From Aldrovandia affinis (lineage: Eukaryota > Chordata > Actinopteri > Notacanthiformes > Halosauridae): 64,000 nucleotides of DNA. Where the stretch lies: positions 79,501-143,500 of the forward strand of contig JAINUG010000150.1 in assembly GCA_029706075.1 (NCBI GenBank), written 5' to 3'. The notes beneath the pieces were generated by a model. It did no database searches. It was not told the DNA's origin and saw only the letters and a program-made list of their open reading frames with translations. Shown here piece after piece: positions 1 through 10,320 of the stretch; within the stretch, counting starts at the first letter, position 1; the number at the start of each line of letters is the position of its first letter. The translations under genes and the position numbers were made by a program.

Positions 1-660
1 TGAAAGGATCAATATTTATTCCAGTGTTTTGAAAAAAGAATGTATGCACGAGAGCTTACTACAGCCGAAGCTTGTTAAACATTTATGCCGTTTCAAGATG
101 GATCCCTCTGATTTGTGTTACGCAAAGGGGGGGAGAAAATAAATAAGCGAACGGCAGTGTGCTGAAAAATGTTGTTCGATGTTGCGCCCCCCCCCCCTCC
201 CCCTAAGTGAAAACGAACGTCAGACACCGTATAGAATCCATTGTGATTGTTTCAGCGAGCGTTCTGCCCCTGTGTGTGCGTGTGTGTGCAGTGACGTTTC
301 CTCCTCCCTCCTTCCCCTCTTCTCACAGCCTCCCTCCACTTCTCCTCCCTCCTTCCTCTCTTCTCACAAGGCAGACGCAGAAGCAGCACGAGCCGCCGTT
401 GGCACGCTGGGAAAATTGTTTCTTTTGAGAATGGAGCCGTGTGCATCCCCCCTACCCCCCTACCCCCACATTTTTGAGGACTTACCGCTGAAGAGGGTTT
501 TACCCTCAGGGGGGTTACAGCAGCATGGTTTTCCAGCGCCAGGTTTTCTGTAGGGATAAAGGTGGTTAAAGCGAGGGGGATTGTGGCCCGTGGGGTTTGG
601 AAGAGTTGTTGTCCCAGCTGACTGCTTCCGGACCTGCTGTTCTCCTGCTGCCGAACGTCT
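1..660. other. no gene recognised
   Basis: I see no convincing exon or repeat here. There are pyrimidine-rich stretches around 290-365 and short C runs near 187-200. The open frames are short and do not resemble a known protein. Confidence 0.5.
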
Positions 661-882
661 GGCAGTTTAGTGTAACGGTTAGGGAGCTGGGCTCGTGACA
701 CAAAGTTTGCAGGTTGCGGGTTCAATACCCATGTGCGGCACTGCACCTTGAGCAAAGGTACTTTACCTGAATTTTAATATGAAAAGGTAAATATCCTGCT
801 ATATAAATGGATTTTATGTGAAGAAATGTAAGCTGCGCAGGTCGCTCTGGATAAGAGCATCTGCTAAATGCCTGTAATGAGT
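661..882 (+). repeat. V-SINE, tRNA-derived retroposon
   Basis: A tRNA-like head (GTGTAACGGTTAGGGAGCTG, then box B GGTTCAATACC) is followed by the body shared with other copies in this window. The conserved core, GTCGCTCTGGATAAGAGC followed by ATCTGCTAAATG, closes the element. This head-core layout is the known V-SINE design. The copy is diverged from those at 3631 and 8451. Confidence 0.85.
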
Positions 883-2019
883 AATGTCTGCCACCGCACG
901 TGTCCCAGAAGCAGTCCTGCTGGCTTTGAGGACACCACTGGCACAGGGTGCACTCTTGGCTTATGCAGAGAGGCACCGGCCTCTACAGCTTTCCTGTCTA
1001 GGTCAAAAGTGAAAGGATTTATGGTCTCTCGGTCCAATTAGCCAGGCAGACCCAGGTAAAATGATTCCCCCAGACACAGAAATCCCTCCCCCTGAGTGCT
1101 TGAGTACCCCCAGTTCCAGTCTGTAAAGTGGGCCAGGATCCAGCACCAAACAAACTACTGGCCGCTACTTATTTAAAGGGGTCATCCGTCCCGTCTGGAG
1201 CGAGATCTGCTTTGGATGACTATGAATCCATTCAGCCTTCATCTCTCGCAGGGACATGGAGAGCTCGGGTCTGTCACTGGGCCCGTAACACAGCTAAGAA
1301 GAACTCCATTAACAAACAGCGACAGTATTGCCAACTGTTCCTCTGAAAAGAAGCGCTCGGTCGAGTCTTTAGGAAGGGGATTGTTCGGCTTTCAGAGCAG
1401 AAGAAACATTAAAACAATGCAATCGCTAGTAGAGGAGGCCAAGCTCGGTGCTGTGTGATGGGGTTATGAAATGTGCAATGTTGCCAAAGGTTAGATATGC
1501 GAAATTCAACAAAGATTGCAGTGAAGTCTAGACAAGGTGAGTCCTAAGGACACTCAAAGCAGCATTTGTAAAAATATGTGGGTTTTGGGGGGGAGGGGGT
1601 TTCTTCTGAAACGAGTATACCAATAAAACAATATTTAAACGGTGCTCTTCAAACTTCCTGTAGCCCTCCTGCAGATTATACTTGCACCAGTAGCAAGGCA
1701 GGAGATTGTAGTACCTGTTTGAAGTTTGGACTGTTGCTTTACAGGGCTGTTACACCCTTTACAGAGGGTGTAACAGGGGTGCAGTAACGTATAAACTAGC
1801 TCAGGACATCTGTTAGCAATCCAGCATTATGCTATGTTTCTTTCTTAACTTTTCTTTTCAGTTTTTTTTCTTTCCTTTGAGCTCCCCACAGCAGTATATA
1901 CGCTTCATCGATGTGCTTTTCCCTGCACTTACGAATATCGCCGTTACGCTTGAGATCGATAATCGCAAAACACCAGTGGACCAGAACCAGCAGAACTGTG
2001 TTGTACTTGTATTTTGTTG
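883..2019. other. no gene recognised
   Basis: Unique-looking sequence without a recognisable exon or repeat. A short T-rich run lies at about 1860-1880. Confidence 0.4.
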
Positions 2020-2365
2020 AGGGGGAGAGAAGACGAAGGGATCGAGGAGGAAGTGGTGTTTGTTTATGTCTCTATGCGGTTTGTTCCCGTGGCTCGGACT
2101 GCTCTCTCAAACAGAGCAGGAGGAGCAATTGCCGCGGCTTGCAGGGGACCTCGTACTCGGACGCTGGGCCATATTGCGCTGGGCCATATTGCGCCGGTCA
2201 CGTGTCACTGCGCATTTCGGCGGACGGCCCCAGACGCCGTGTCCGCTTGTTTACCGCGGCAGATGGCGCGGCGTTTTCGTGAGCCTGTTTTGAAGGCGGC
2301 GGCTCGCAGTGGTCCCCCAGAGGGCCCCAGTGGCACAGCGACGGCGATCTGGACACCCCGTCATA
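2020..2365. promoter_or_regulatory. CpG-rich patch, possible promoter
   Basis: CpG dinucleotides are dense here (for example ATTTCGGCGGACGG and ACCGCGGCAG), while the surrounding tens of kilobases are CpG-poor. A 15-bp unit, CTGGGCCATATTGCG, occurs twice in tandem at about 2161-2192; its GCCATATT and the later AGATGGCGCGG resemble YY1 sites. A CACGTG E-box lies at about 2199. It could be the promoter of the large gene starting at 16511 or of an unseen transcript. I could not identify a first coding exon, so the link is inference. Confidence 0.4.
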
Positions 2366-3120
2366 ATGTCTGCCACACAATTTGAATCACCCACACACCG
2401 CCTGGGGTGGGAGCATTTTGTTTCATTGTTGCGTCACTCTGACCACCCACCCCATCAGCGAAATACCTCTGCCTGCCCCCGTCTCCACGCCTCTCTGCAT
2501 CTGCCAAGGATCCACAGGGCACCTTGTCCCTCTCGCGGCTCACCCCTGTCTTTCCGAAGAGCTCTGGGAGGGGCCTGTTCCGCCTTGGCCACCATGTTCC
2601 TCTGTGCAGAAGCCCTGTGCATTAGCCCGGAGCTAGATCTTTTCCCAGATTTCCACGCCCGTGACCCATGAGCGAATACGTTTTCTGTGACCGACCACAC
2701 CGACGTGTGCTAAAATATGGAATTATTATTATGTTAAAAGTCAGAACAACCTGCATGCACCCTGTGGCTAGTGCAGTGTCATCTCACGATCAACCTCATC
2801 TCCCTCCCGACCCAGCGGGATTTTTTTCTTTTCTTAACATATCGAACAGCTCTGTGTAAATGCAACACCCATGCTCGTGGTGTTATATTTATTCTGTGTA
2901 ATAATATCTGTTATGTCCACTGCATAATTTGTACATTATTCACGAAGCCCAGTGGGAAATATGTGTCATGCTAACACATGAATATTGTCATCAATTTTTC
3001 ATGATGCTGTATGCAGAGCAGCCTCATACTCCTCCAGCGCACGTGGCCAGCTGAAGAGTAAATGGAACCCAAACCATAAAGCAACAGCGTTTGGTTACGA
3101 TGCTTCCTTTGGGTTCGCGT
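2366..3120. other. no gene recognised
   Basis: No convincing exon or repeat. Sequence becomes AT-rich after about 2700. Confidence 0.4.
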
Positions 3121-3490
3121 TCGTATAAAAAAAAAAAAAAAAAATTTTTTTTCCAGTTTTTCTCAGAGTTTAGTGGCCAATTATACCCTCTATTTATTTC
3201 GATTTGCCCTCCCCACACAAACTCGCCGCCCGTCACTACGAGGCAAGCTAATTCTCAGAGGGCAGTGAACTCCGCTTCCTTCGTGATGGAATTCGCCCAT
3301 CCACGCTCTGGAGACACACCCTTAATGAGACCCTCCCCCTCCCCTGGGGCGGACAGTCAAACGCCGCCCCCGATTGGGGGCCCCCTTCAGGGCTGGTCTG
3401 GCACAGTCGGGTTTTGAACCATGACTGTGATAGGCAGCTCACTCATAAACTAGTGCGTTAGACCATTACGCTCTCGGAGGCCCCTCACGT
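3121..3490 (-). repeat. tRNA-headed SINE, minus strand
   Basis: Read on the minus strand it begins with a tRNA-like head (GCGTAATGGTCTAACGCAC, then GGTTCAAAACCCG), has a body of about 300 bp and ends in an A-rich tail (the T/A runs at 3126-3152 on +). The same body occurs in opposite orientation at 27990-28312 and more distantly at 21480-21770. It lacks the V-SINE core, so it is a different SINE family. Confidence 0.65.
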
Positions 3491-3517
3491 GCTCTCATTT
3501 GACCCTTTTGTCCAGTT

Positions 3518-3620
3518 GGGCTGGCATTGTAGTGTAATGGTTAGGGAGCTGGGTTTGTAACTCAGAGGTTGCAGGTTCAAATCCCAGGTGGGGCACTGCT
3601 GTAATGTAATATAATGTTAT
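3518..3620 (+). repeat. V-SINE head only, tandem to a full copy
   Basis: About 90 bp nearly identical to the tRNA-derived head of the next element, ending just after GGGGCACTGCTG. It is separated by roughly 20 bp of AT-rich sequence from the full copy. It looks like a partial tandem duplication of the SINE head. Confidence 0.75.
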
Positions 3621-3630
3621 CATTTGGGCT

Positions 3631-3855
3631 GGCAGTGTAGTGTAATGGTTAGGGTGCTGGGCTTGGAACTCAGAGGTTGCAGGTTCAAATCCCAGGTGGG
3701 GCACTGCTGTTGTACCCTTGAGCAAGGTACTTAACCTGAATTGCTTCAGTAAAATATCCAGCTGTATAAATGGATTGTATGTAAAGAAATGTAAACTGTG
3801 TAAGTCGCTCTGGATAAGAGCGTCTGCTAAATGCCTAAAAAAAAATGTAAAATGT
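3631..3855 (+). repeat. V-SINE, full copy
   Basis: The copy runs from the tRNA-like head (TAGTGTAATGGTTAGGGTGC, box B GGTTCAAATCC) through the body to the core GTCGCTCTGGATAAGAGCG and an A-rich/AAATGT tail. It is the best preserved V-SINE in the window. Confidence 0.9.
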
Positions 3856-4025
3856 AGTTGAGTGTGGCCAAGCCGAGCATCGATGTGTTTCCTGGCTGCG
3901 TGTAGTTCTCCCTCGCTGATCGTTGTGCCAAGGACAGAAATGCACTGAGGAAAACACAGGAATTTCCTAACCTGAATGGTACCAACTGGTATAGCAACAG
4001 TAAACAGCACAGAATCAAACGTATG

Positions 4026-4300
4026 CAGCAAATGGAAAGGATACTAACGTACAAACGTCTCATTTGTGGACACGTGTAAGTAGCATTGTAACCATAATGT
4101 TGTGCCAGTGTCCGTACTTGGATAATAACTCCCAGCATGTTTATGGACCAGGCTCATGTTTACTGACAGGACGTGCATTGACTGACTGACAGGCTCACAT
4201 TGGCTTTGCAGTGGCGTGAGGAATCAGGGTGCTAGCTTAGACCGACACCTCAAAATGTCCTCAGTTCACCTTAGTGACTTTTCGTCCAGGGTGTTAAAAA
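4026..4300 (+). repeat. direct duplicate, copy 1 (with 7056-7318)
   Basis: This stretch is clearly similar to 7056-7318 in the same orientation. Shared blocks include GGCTCACATTGGCTTTGCAG and AATCAGGGTGCTAGCTTAGA. The copies differ by small indels and many substitutions. It may be a local duplication or two copies of an unnamed repeat. Confidence 0.7.
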
Positions 4301-5326
4301 ATGTACATTAAGCACAAACTATGTAGTCAGTTCCCAGAACAGATGTGGCCACGTTAATGATGTTTTTTACTTAGTCCCTGGCTTAACAGAAGGAATTGGC
4401 CGAGGAAACAGCGGTCGGTATCAGGGCTCACCAGTGGAGTAGAAAACAGAGGCAGGGCCTTCTGGGCCTCTTGTGTTACAGGCCTTTTCCTTCCTGTCTT
4501 TCGAAGAAATCTGGGCTGGGGGTGAAGTATCAGGATTGGGGAACTTGAGCAATCTCCTGCGAATTACACAACAGTGGAGCAATGGAAAAACCAGGCTCTG
4601 GGGACCCCCCACTCAGCACCAGGGCACAGTTCTGGTTGCCTCCTTTGAGTGGAGTGCGTCTGTTTCTCCTCCCCCCGCCCCCCCCTCTCTCTCTCTCTGT
4701 TTTCATATAGCCCTCTCCCTCTGGTAAAACCACAAGGAATCAATGAATATTTGATCGAGCTGCAGACATGACCCAAGTCTGACCCGCCCGCAAGTTCTAC
4801 AGCGGGGCTGTCCCGGGAGCTTGTTTTGGCCGGGCCACTATCGAAACTCTGTAAGGGCTGCGCTACGTGGTCTTAATCGGACCGTGGCTCGTCCTTTATG
4901 AGTAATGGTTGTTTCCCAGCCGTCCTGTCTGCCGATCTCTCGTGACAGTGATGTCCATCAACGGTGATTTAATTCACCTTCAGGCCCGCACCGCGCTGCT
5001 TCCACGGGAAGCCCTGAGGACGTCCTCTGTCCGGCCCAAAACAGGAGGGGGTTTGCAATCGGTCACTCATGCGGTCTGTCATTTCATAGTAGCACTGATA
5101 TAGGACCAGTTTTCACCTTTCAGCTCACAATGGACATGGCTAGGGTATGGACAGGTAAAACCTGATCCTAGATCAGCGCCCTGCTCTGAGATGCTGTATA
5201 CACACGGCCACACCTGAGCTGTAAGTCTGCTCTGAGCGTTAGTTATTGTTAGCATTGTGATTTAGGTGCTCGGCACTGGCTTGTGTGTTGTAGTAGAAGT
5301 GCTCTCAGAACAAAAGCCTTTTGCGT
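4301..5326. other. no gene recognised
   Basis: A short CT/C-rich microsatellite lies at 4670-4700. Otherwise I see no exon or repeat. Confidence 0.4.
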
Positions 5327-6419
5327 TTAACCCTTTGAGGAGTACTGTCGTACTATGAACATTTTAGTTGATTATAATTGATGACATCATAAAGGGCTGT
5401 TAATGGCATCCCCAAGAACTGCGCTGATGTACAGCTGTACAGCTGTACAACTGTACAACGTCTCCTCTGAAACTGAACTTGCCATGCCGTCGACCGTAAC
5501 TCTGGCACACACAGAGACGCTTGTATGGCCAGCGGTAAGCGCTTGACCACTGAAAGTAACCGCCAGGCTACTTATGGACGAGGAAGTACTGAGTACTGCA
5601 GAATCCGGGGTACAACTTTTCCCGAAAATCCAGACCCAGTGCAAGCCCCAGTTCCATATTATTATTTTTTTGCTGGGTTATTGGCTTTGGCAGGTGGCAT
5701 TCAAATGATATGGTAATAGCTGTAAAGGCCTCTGGAAAGTGGCCATAAACTTCATAATTCATCATAAGAGCCCACAAGGCATCAGGAAAACACTTTTTTA
5801 CTCTGTGTTTCCTGTTGTTGTGGAAGCTACATTAGCAGTGTTCCATAAGCTTTTACTTATTTAGCTAAACCATTTTCAATTCAGATTAAAAGTAATCACT
5901 CACAACCACCCAGAGTGCACACTGCACAGCCTATACTGGCCCCAGTGGTGTGAACAAACCAAGTAGTGATATAGTTGCATATACAGTATTTAACCCCACT
6001 CCATCCCCAAAAATATTTGACCTCTTCACATCCCAAAGTTTAGACGAGTTAAAACATTAACAATCAGCTACTATTAATGTCGTTTTTTTTCTTCTTCAAA
6101 TGAGATGAGTACGATTGAGTTTGAACAGGTTCCATGTACCAAATCATTAATGAGGCTAGCTGTCTGCTTTGCAAATCATAAATCTGGAGGAAAAAATACA
6201 GCTGGTAAAAACAACGGAACCTTTCCCCCATTAACCCTTCAATGAGTACGTTTCTGAGAGTGCTAGTTCTAATTCACAGTGTTCTGTTCTGGAATCTTAA
6301 CAGTCATTTGAGGACACCATTAGCAGCCCTTTATGATATCACCAATTAGAATCAACTGGAATGTTACGGCATGTTCTAGACTAGACATCGTAGTGCGACA
6401 GTACTCCTCAAGGGGTTAA
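5327..6419. mobile_element. piggyBac-type non-autonomous DNA element(s)
   Basis: The left edge reads TTAACCCTTTGAGGAGTACTG and the right edge is its near inverted complement, CAGTACTCCTCAAGGGGTTAA. TTAA target duplications with CCC-starting termini are the hallmark of piggyBac elements. Inside, at 6231-6419, a shorter unit also starts TTAACCC and ends GGGTTAA, so it can be read as a complete MITE of about 189 bp. The left edge at 5327-5425 would then be an inverted partial relative, since homology runs at least to AAAGGGCTGTTAATGG. No transposase is visible. Confidence 0.7.
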
Positions 6420-7055
6420 GAGTCTCAGAGACAAAGCGCGAGCGAGCACGCCCGTGTCCTGACTGTGAGACTGAGAGAGAAGCCGAGGCCAGTTCCCTGA
6501 CGACGCAGTCACGGAACGGCTGGGCTCAAAGCAGAACCATGTGTGGGCTCCACATTTAGCCTCCTTAATGCCAAAGACCCTTTCTTCTCTCTTTCTCTCT
6601 CTCTCTCTCTCTCTTTTTTTAAATTACACTATTATGCGAGAGTTTGGCTACGAGGAGCCTGGCAGGGTAAGGAAGTGATGTCATCACTGGGGCCCTGTAA
6701 TCGGTATCTCTCTGCTGCCTGGTGGGCAGAGAGAGAGAGACAGCTGCTGCTCAGAAAAGGCATGTAATCCGACCCTGGTAATGAGGGCTCGGCTGTTTCT
6801 TTTAAACTGCTCCGTATGCTGGTACTAGGCAGCGCGGCGGGATTTGGGGTTTCCATCATTTCCTGTCTTTGTCATCACCTCCTCTGCTCTTGGCTCGGCC
6901 GGTGCCTCCATCCCCCTCCCAAAACCGCTCAGGGTACTTCTGCTAATGGCAGCCCGGCTGCTCTGTGGGTTAGGCCGCCCCAGCTCTAGGTTTTGGGCAG
7001 GAGCTAGAACTGTATCCACACAGACGTCGATGTTTTATGATAGTTGTATGGAGCA
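6420..7055. other. no gene recognised
   Basis: A CT microsatellite lies at about 6589-6620. I see nothing else I can name. Confidence 0.4.
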
Positions 7056-7318
7056 AACGGAAAGAATATTAAAATGCACACAATACTGTACATTTGTGTA
7101 CGCATGTAAGTAGCATTGTAGCCATAATGTGGTGCCAGTACTGTACTCAGGTAATAATTCACATGATGTTAATGGACCGGGCTCCTGTTTACTGACATGC
7201 TCACATCGAGCGACAGGCTCACATTGGCTTTGCAGTGTGAGGAATCAGGGTGCTAGCTTAGACCGACACTACAAAATGTCCTCAGTCCACCTTCGTGTAG
7301 TGCCATTTTATCCAGGGC
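7056..7318 (+). repeat. direct duplicate, copy 2 (with 4026-4300)
   Basis: Same-orientation relative of 4026-4300, about 3 kb downstream. Similarity ends near 7318, where the small open frame described in the next entry continues into unrelated sequence. Confidence 0.7.
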
Positions 7319-7497
7319 AGAAGTGGCTCCACAAACAAAGCCCCGCTGAAATGTCACGGCGTGCGAGGAAGGCTTCCTCTTCCGCCACCGCAAAGAAATG
7401 GAAGAAGATTTTATGCAATCAACAAATTGTCTTTAAGAAGGAATATGTGTCCCAAGTCCCACAGCTTTCTGATGAAGCTCTGCGGACTAAAATGTGA
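7129..7497 (+). CDS. uncharacterised small open frame with poly(A) signal
   Basis: An ATG at 7129 opens 122 codons ending in TGA at 7495-7497. An AATAAA lies 27 bases further on at 7524-7529, followed by a T-rich run as at a cleavage site. The first half overlaps the duplicated segment, which speaks against it being an old gene. The second half is basic and Lys/Arg-rich. I recognise no domain. It may be chance, the tail of a retroposed transcript, or a lineage-specific exon. Confidence 0.2.
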   Translation: MVPVLYSGNNSHDVNGPGSCLLTCSHRATGSHWLCSVRNQGASLDRHYKMSSVHLRVVPFYPGQKWLHKQSPAEMSRRARKASSSATAKKWKKILCNQQIVFKKEYVSQVPQLSDEALRTKM

Positions 7498-7529
7498 TCT
7501 TTTTTGTTTTAAGCTATTGCTCTAATAAA

Positions 7530-8450
7530 GATTTTTATTTTATTTTGCAAGAGGCACAGTGTGCCTGAGTATTCTTCAACATATGCAATCAATTTAAAAA
7601 ACTTTTTGCAGGCTTTCAGTGTTCAAACATGGCAGACTAATACTGGTAGTAAGGCCCATGGGGTAAGTGCTCCACTTCATTACCAAAACCTATGAAATAA
7701 AAATGATATGCTTCTTGTGATGAATATGAGATATGGCGAAACAGGGCCACTGGTGCTCGAAGCACACTGTGAGATTTCCTGGAAGCACCGCTGGGCCCGC
7801 AGTAATGATCCGGGGCGTTAAGGTGTCTGAAAGGTTCTGATTGAATGAAGCGGATCAGAGATACCGCGTCTGCAGACAGGTTTCGATCCGGTTAGTTCCA
7901 AAGCGGGAATTGCTCTGCGATCGAGGCAGGAGTAAATTCGATTTGGGGGTGTTTGAATGATTTATGTGGGTTTGATTCTCATCGGTGCCCCTTGGGTTTT
8001 TTTTTTTCTCAAATATGAAATATTAAAAGGCCCTGTCTGTGAAAACCTGGATCCGCAGGGAACGACACAGTTCTGCTAGCCTGAATAGTGTGCCGCCGCT
8101 CACATTGACCGGTGTCTTCATGACTGACAGGGACAGAATTAACAAGCTCATGAAGTAAAAAGGCTGGAGTCAGTTCTGGCACGTGGCCTGCTTCTTTGGA
8201 GCCGGTGACCGGAACGCGCAGCTCTTCAGGACAGGGCCGTGCCCATTAGGGGACATTTTTAGTTCCTGAATGTTCAACTGAGCAGCTCAGACGGTCTATT
8301 ATTCCCGGGATATTAGGGACATGCCTGATTGACCGTTTTGTAATCTTCTATTATGTACTTGGGCCTGGTGTGTCACATGCTCGCTGCTCTTTTGGTTATA
8401 ACGGTGTGGAGACGGATGTCTGATGTTGGTGACAGTGTGAATATACATTA
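7530..8450. other. no gene recognised
   Basis: No exon or repeat recognised; only a short T run near 8001-8010. Confidence 0.4.
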
Positions 8451-8672
8451 CATTACATTTACATTTTAGGCATTTAGCAGACGCTCTTATTCAGAGCGAC
8501 TTACAGTTTACATTTCTTTACCATCCATTCATACAGCTGGATATTAACTGAAGCAATTCAGGTTAAGTACCTTGCTCAAGGGTACAACGGCAGTGTCCCA
8601 CCTGGGGATTGAACCTGCAACCTTAACGTTACAAGCCCAGCTCCCTAACCATTATACCACACTGCCTGCCTA
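8451..8672 (-). repeat. V-SINE, minus strand
   Basis: On + it starts with the reversed core (GCATTTAGCAGACGCTC, then a variant of the TCCAGAGCGACTTAC tail) and ends in the reversed tRNA-like head (CCCAGCTCCCTAACCATTAT). This is the same family as the copy at 3631. Confidence 0.85.
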
Positions 8673-8802
8673 TGTATACCACTATACCACACTGCCTGCC
8701 TATATACCCCTCCTCCTAGACTGGGCCAAGCCAGATATGAGGATGACCGTGTTAAACAGTGAGAGGAACACAAGTTTGAGATTTTCTAAATCGTAGTCCT
8801 GT

Positions 8803-8872
8803 AGCTCAGTTGGTAGAGGATGGCACTGGCAATGCCAAGGTTGTGGGTTCAATCCCACGGGACTACATGTCT
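8803..8872 (+). tRNA. tRNA-Ala(GGC)-like sequence, probably a SINE head or pseudogene
   Basis: A cloverleaf can be drawn. Acceptor arms GTAGTCC and GGACTAC pair fully. The anticodon stem TGGCA/TGCCA pairs fully around the loop CTGGCAA (anticodon GGC), and the T arm GTGGG/CCCAC encloses TTCAATC. The D stem (GCTC against GAGG) has a mismatch. The same head occurs in the SINEs at 9308 and 55832, so this is probably a SINE head without its tail rather than a working gene. Confidence 0.4.
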
Positions 8873-9307
8873 GTCATTCGGATTGGTCTTCCTCTGACTG
8901 TGTTTTCTGATTGTCTGTGTCTGAGGTCTGGTCAAGATGGCCCAGGCAGGTATAACATGCACCCCTGATGGTCGTGTTTCACGTGTGGGTCGGGTCGGTT
9001 GTCCGGGTGCAGAGTGTCACAGATCACCTGCTGGAGGAACGTCCGTGTGCCTCTGTTTCCGAGGGGGTCTGGTGTCGGGCCTCCTAACCTTCTTGCGTGC
9101 CTGGCTGCAAACCGTAGGGCCGCTGGTGTGTTGGCTCCTCCTGTGAGGCGTGTTTTATGGATGTCACTGATGTCTCTCCTCCATACCGTGACGCAGTCAG
9201 CGAGGAGCATGTACAGGCAGTGAACAAAAGATGGAAACTCCCGGGTAAATGAGGGACAGTGAAAAACAGAGGCTAGCACACAGGTCATCCATTCATTCTG
9301 TGTGCTG

Positions 9308-9452
9308 GTGGTTCTGTAGGTCAGTAGGTAGAGCATGGCACTGACAACGCTTTGGATGTGGGTTCGATTCCAGTTGGGACCACATATACAAAAATTTTAT
9401 GCATTCACTGCTGTAAGTTGCTTTGGATAAAAGCGTCTGCTAAAGGGCATAT
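9308..9452 (+). repeat. V-SINE with tRNA-Ala-like head
   Basis: A tRNA-like head (GTAGGTCAGTAGGTAGAGC, GGGTTCGATTCC) is followed by a short linker and the core GCTTTGGATAAAAGCGTCTG. This is a second V-SINE subfamily, with a shorter body than the copy at 3631. Confidence 0.8.
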
Positions 9453-9464
9453 ATAATTAAGAAA

Positions 9465-9560
9465 AAACGTCCCAGCATGCCTTGGGTCGCGTATAAAAAT
9501 GCTGGACAGGCCTGGTTGCCTGTAATTATGGTTATCATCAACAAAGGGCAACAGCCCACA
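9465..9560. repeat. possible Tc1-like fragment
   Basis: CCCAGCATGCCTTGGGTCG followed by GTATAAAAATGCTGG resembles the internal leader of some fish Tc1 elements. It is short and diverged, so this is a weak call. Confidence 0.25.
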
Positions 9561-9847
9561 ATCTGGTGACAAATCCAGACCATGCCACTGTGGACTGGCC
9601 AGCAGCCCCGCGGGGAGACGCATAATTGTCATCACCACTGCCTACTTGCTCAACACTTCTTGTATATGTATCCCTGCTTACTCCTCATTAAAAAAAATGG
9701 TTTTTTTATCAATAAAAAAATGCCAACATTTTCCTCCCCTTTGTTACAGGTATGGTATGCAGCTGCCTGCAACGATGTCTATCGCTGTATTACTGCACTG
9801 ATCTCTTGCATGACCTATGATTGTTCCTACCATGTATTAATGCACAT

Positions 9848-9905
9848 CTTGTAAGTCGCTCTGGATAAGAGCATCTGCTAAATGCTTAAAATGTAAAAAA
9901 TGTAA
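9848..9905 (+). repeat. V-SINE tail fragment
   Basis: Only the core (GTCGCTCTGGATAAGAGC) and the following TAAATGC/AAATGT tail are present. The head is missing. Confidence 0.75.
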
Positions 9906-9949
9906 AAAATTGGCTTTAGTCATAAAAGGGATTTAGTCAGCAAAGTTGT

Positions 9950-10215
9950 CTCATCACACACCCCACTGCTCAATCGGGTGCCCATGGTCTGCCGGTATAA
10001 AGCTGCACATAAGGTGTCTTACTCTTAACTTGTGGACTGCGGTGTGACAAGAGGCGGCGGCTGACGTAATGTGTTTCGGAGGAGAGCGCGTGCTTGTCCA
10101 CCCTCTCCCAAGTTGACAGTGGGGGTTGCAGCGGCCGTGGCTGAGAATACGATTTGGTACTCCAAAGTGGTAGAAAAAATGGGAAAAGCATACCTTTACA
10201 TAAAACAGAATGCAC
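9950..10215. repeat. possible diverged SINE body
   Basis: CGGAGGAGAGCGCGTGCTTG and the GGGAAAAG-type end resemble the body family also seen at 21480 and 27990. The match is partial and uncertain. Confidence 0.3.
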
Positions 10216-10285
10216 TGCCCTGTTAGAAGCTCACTGTGGGGTGAACACAGTGAGCACACTTCACATTTGAACCTATTTTGATGCA

Positions 10286-10320
10286 CTGTGTGTGTGTGTG
10301 TGTGTGTGTGTGTCTGTGTG
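10286..10320 (+). repeat. (TG)n microsatellite
   Basis: About 14 TG units, with one interruption near the end. Confidence 0.95.

Noticed and set aside
8803-8872. Functional tRNA gene
   Set aside because: D-stem mismatch, and the same head is present in nearby SINEs; kept only as tRNA-like.
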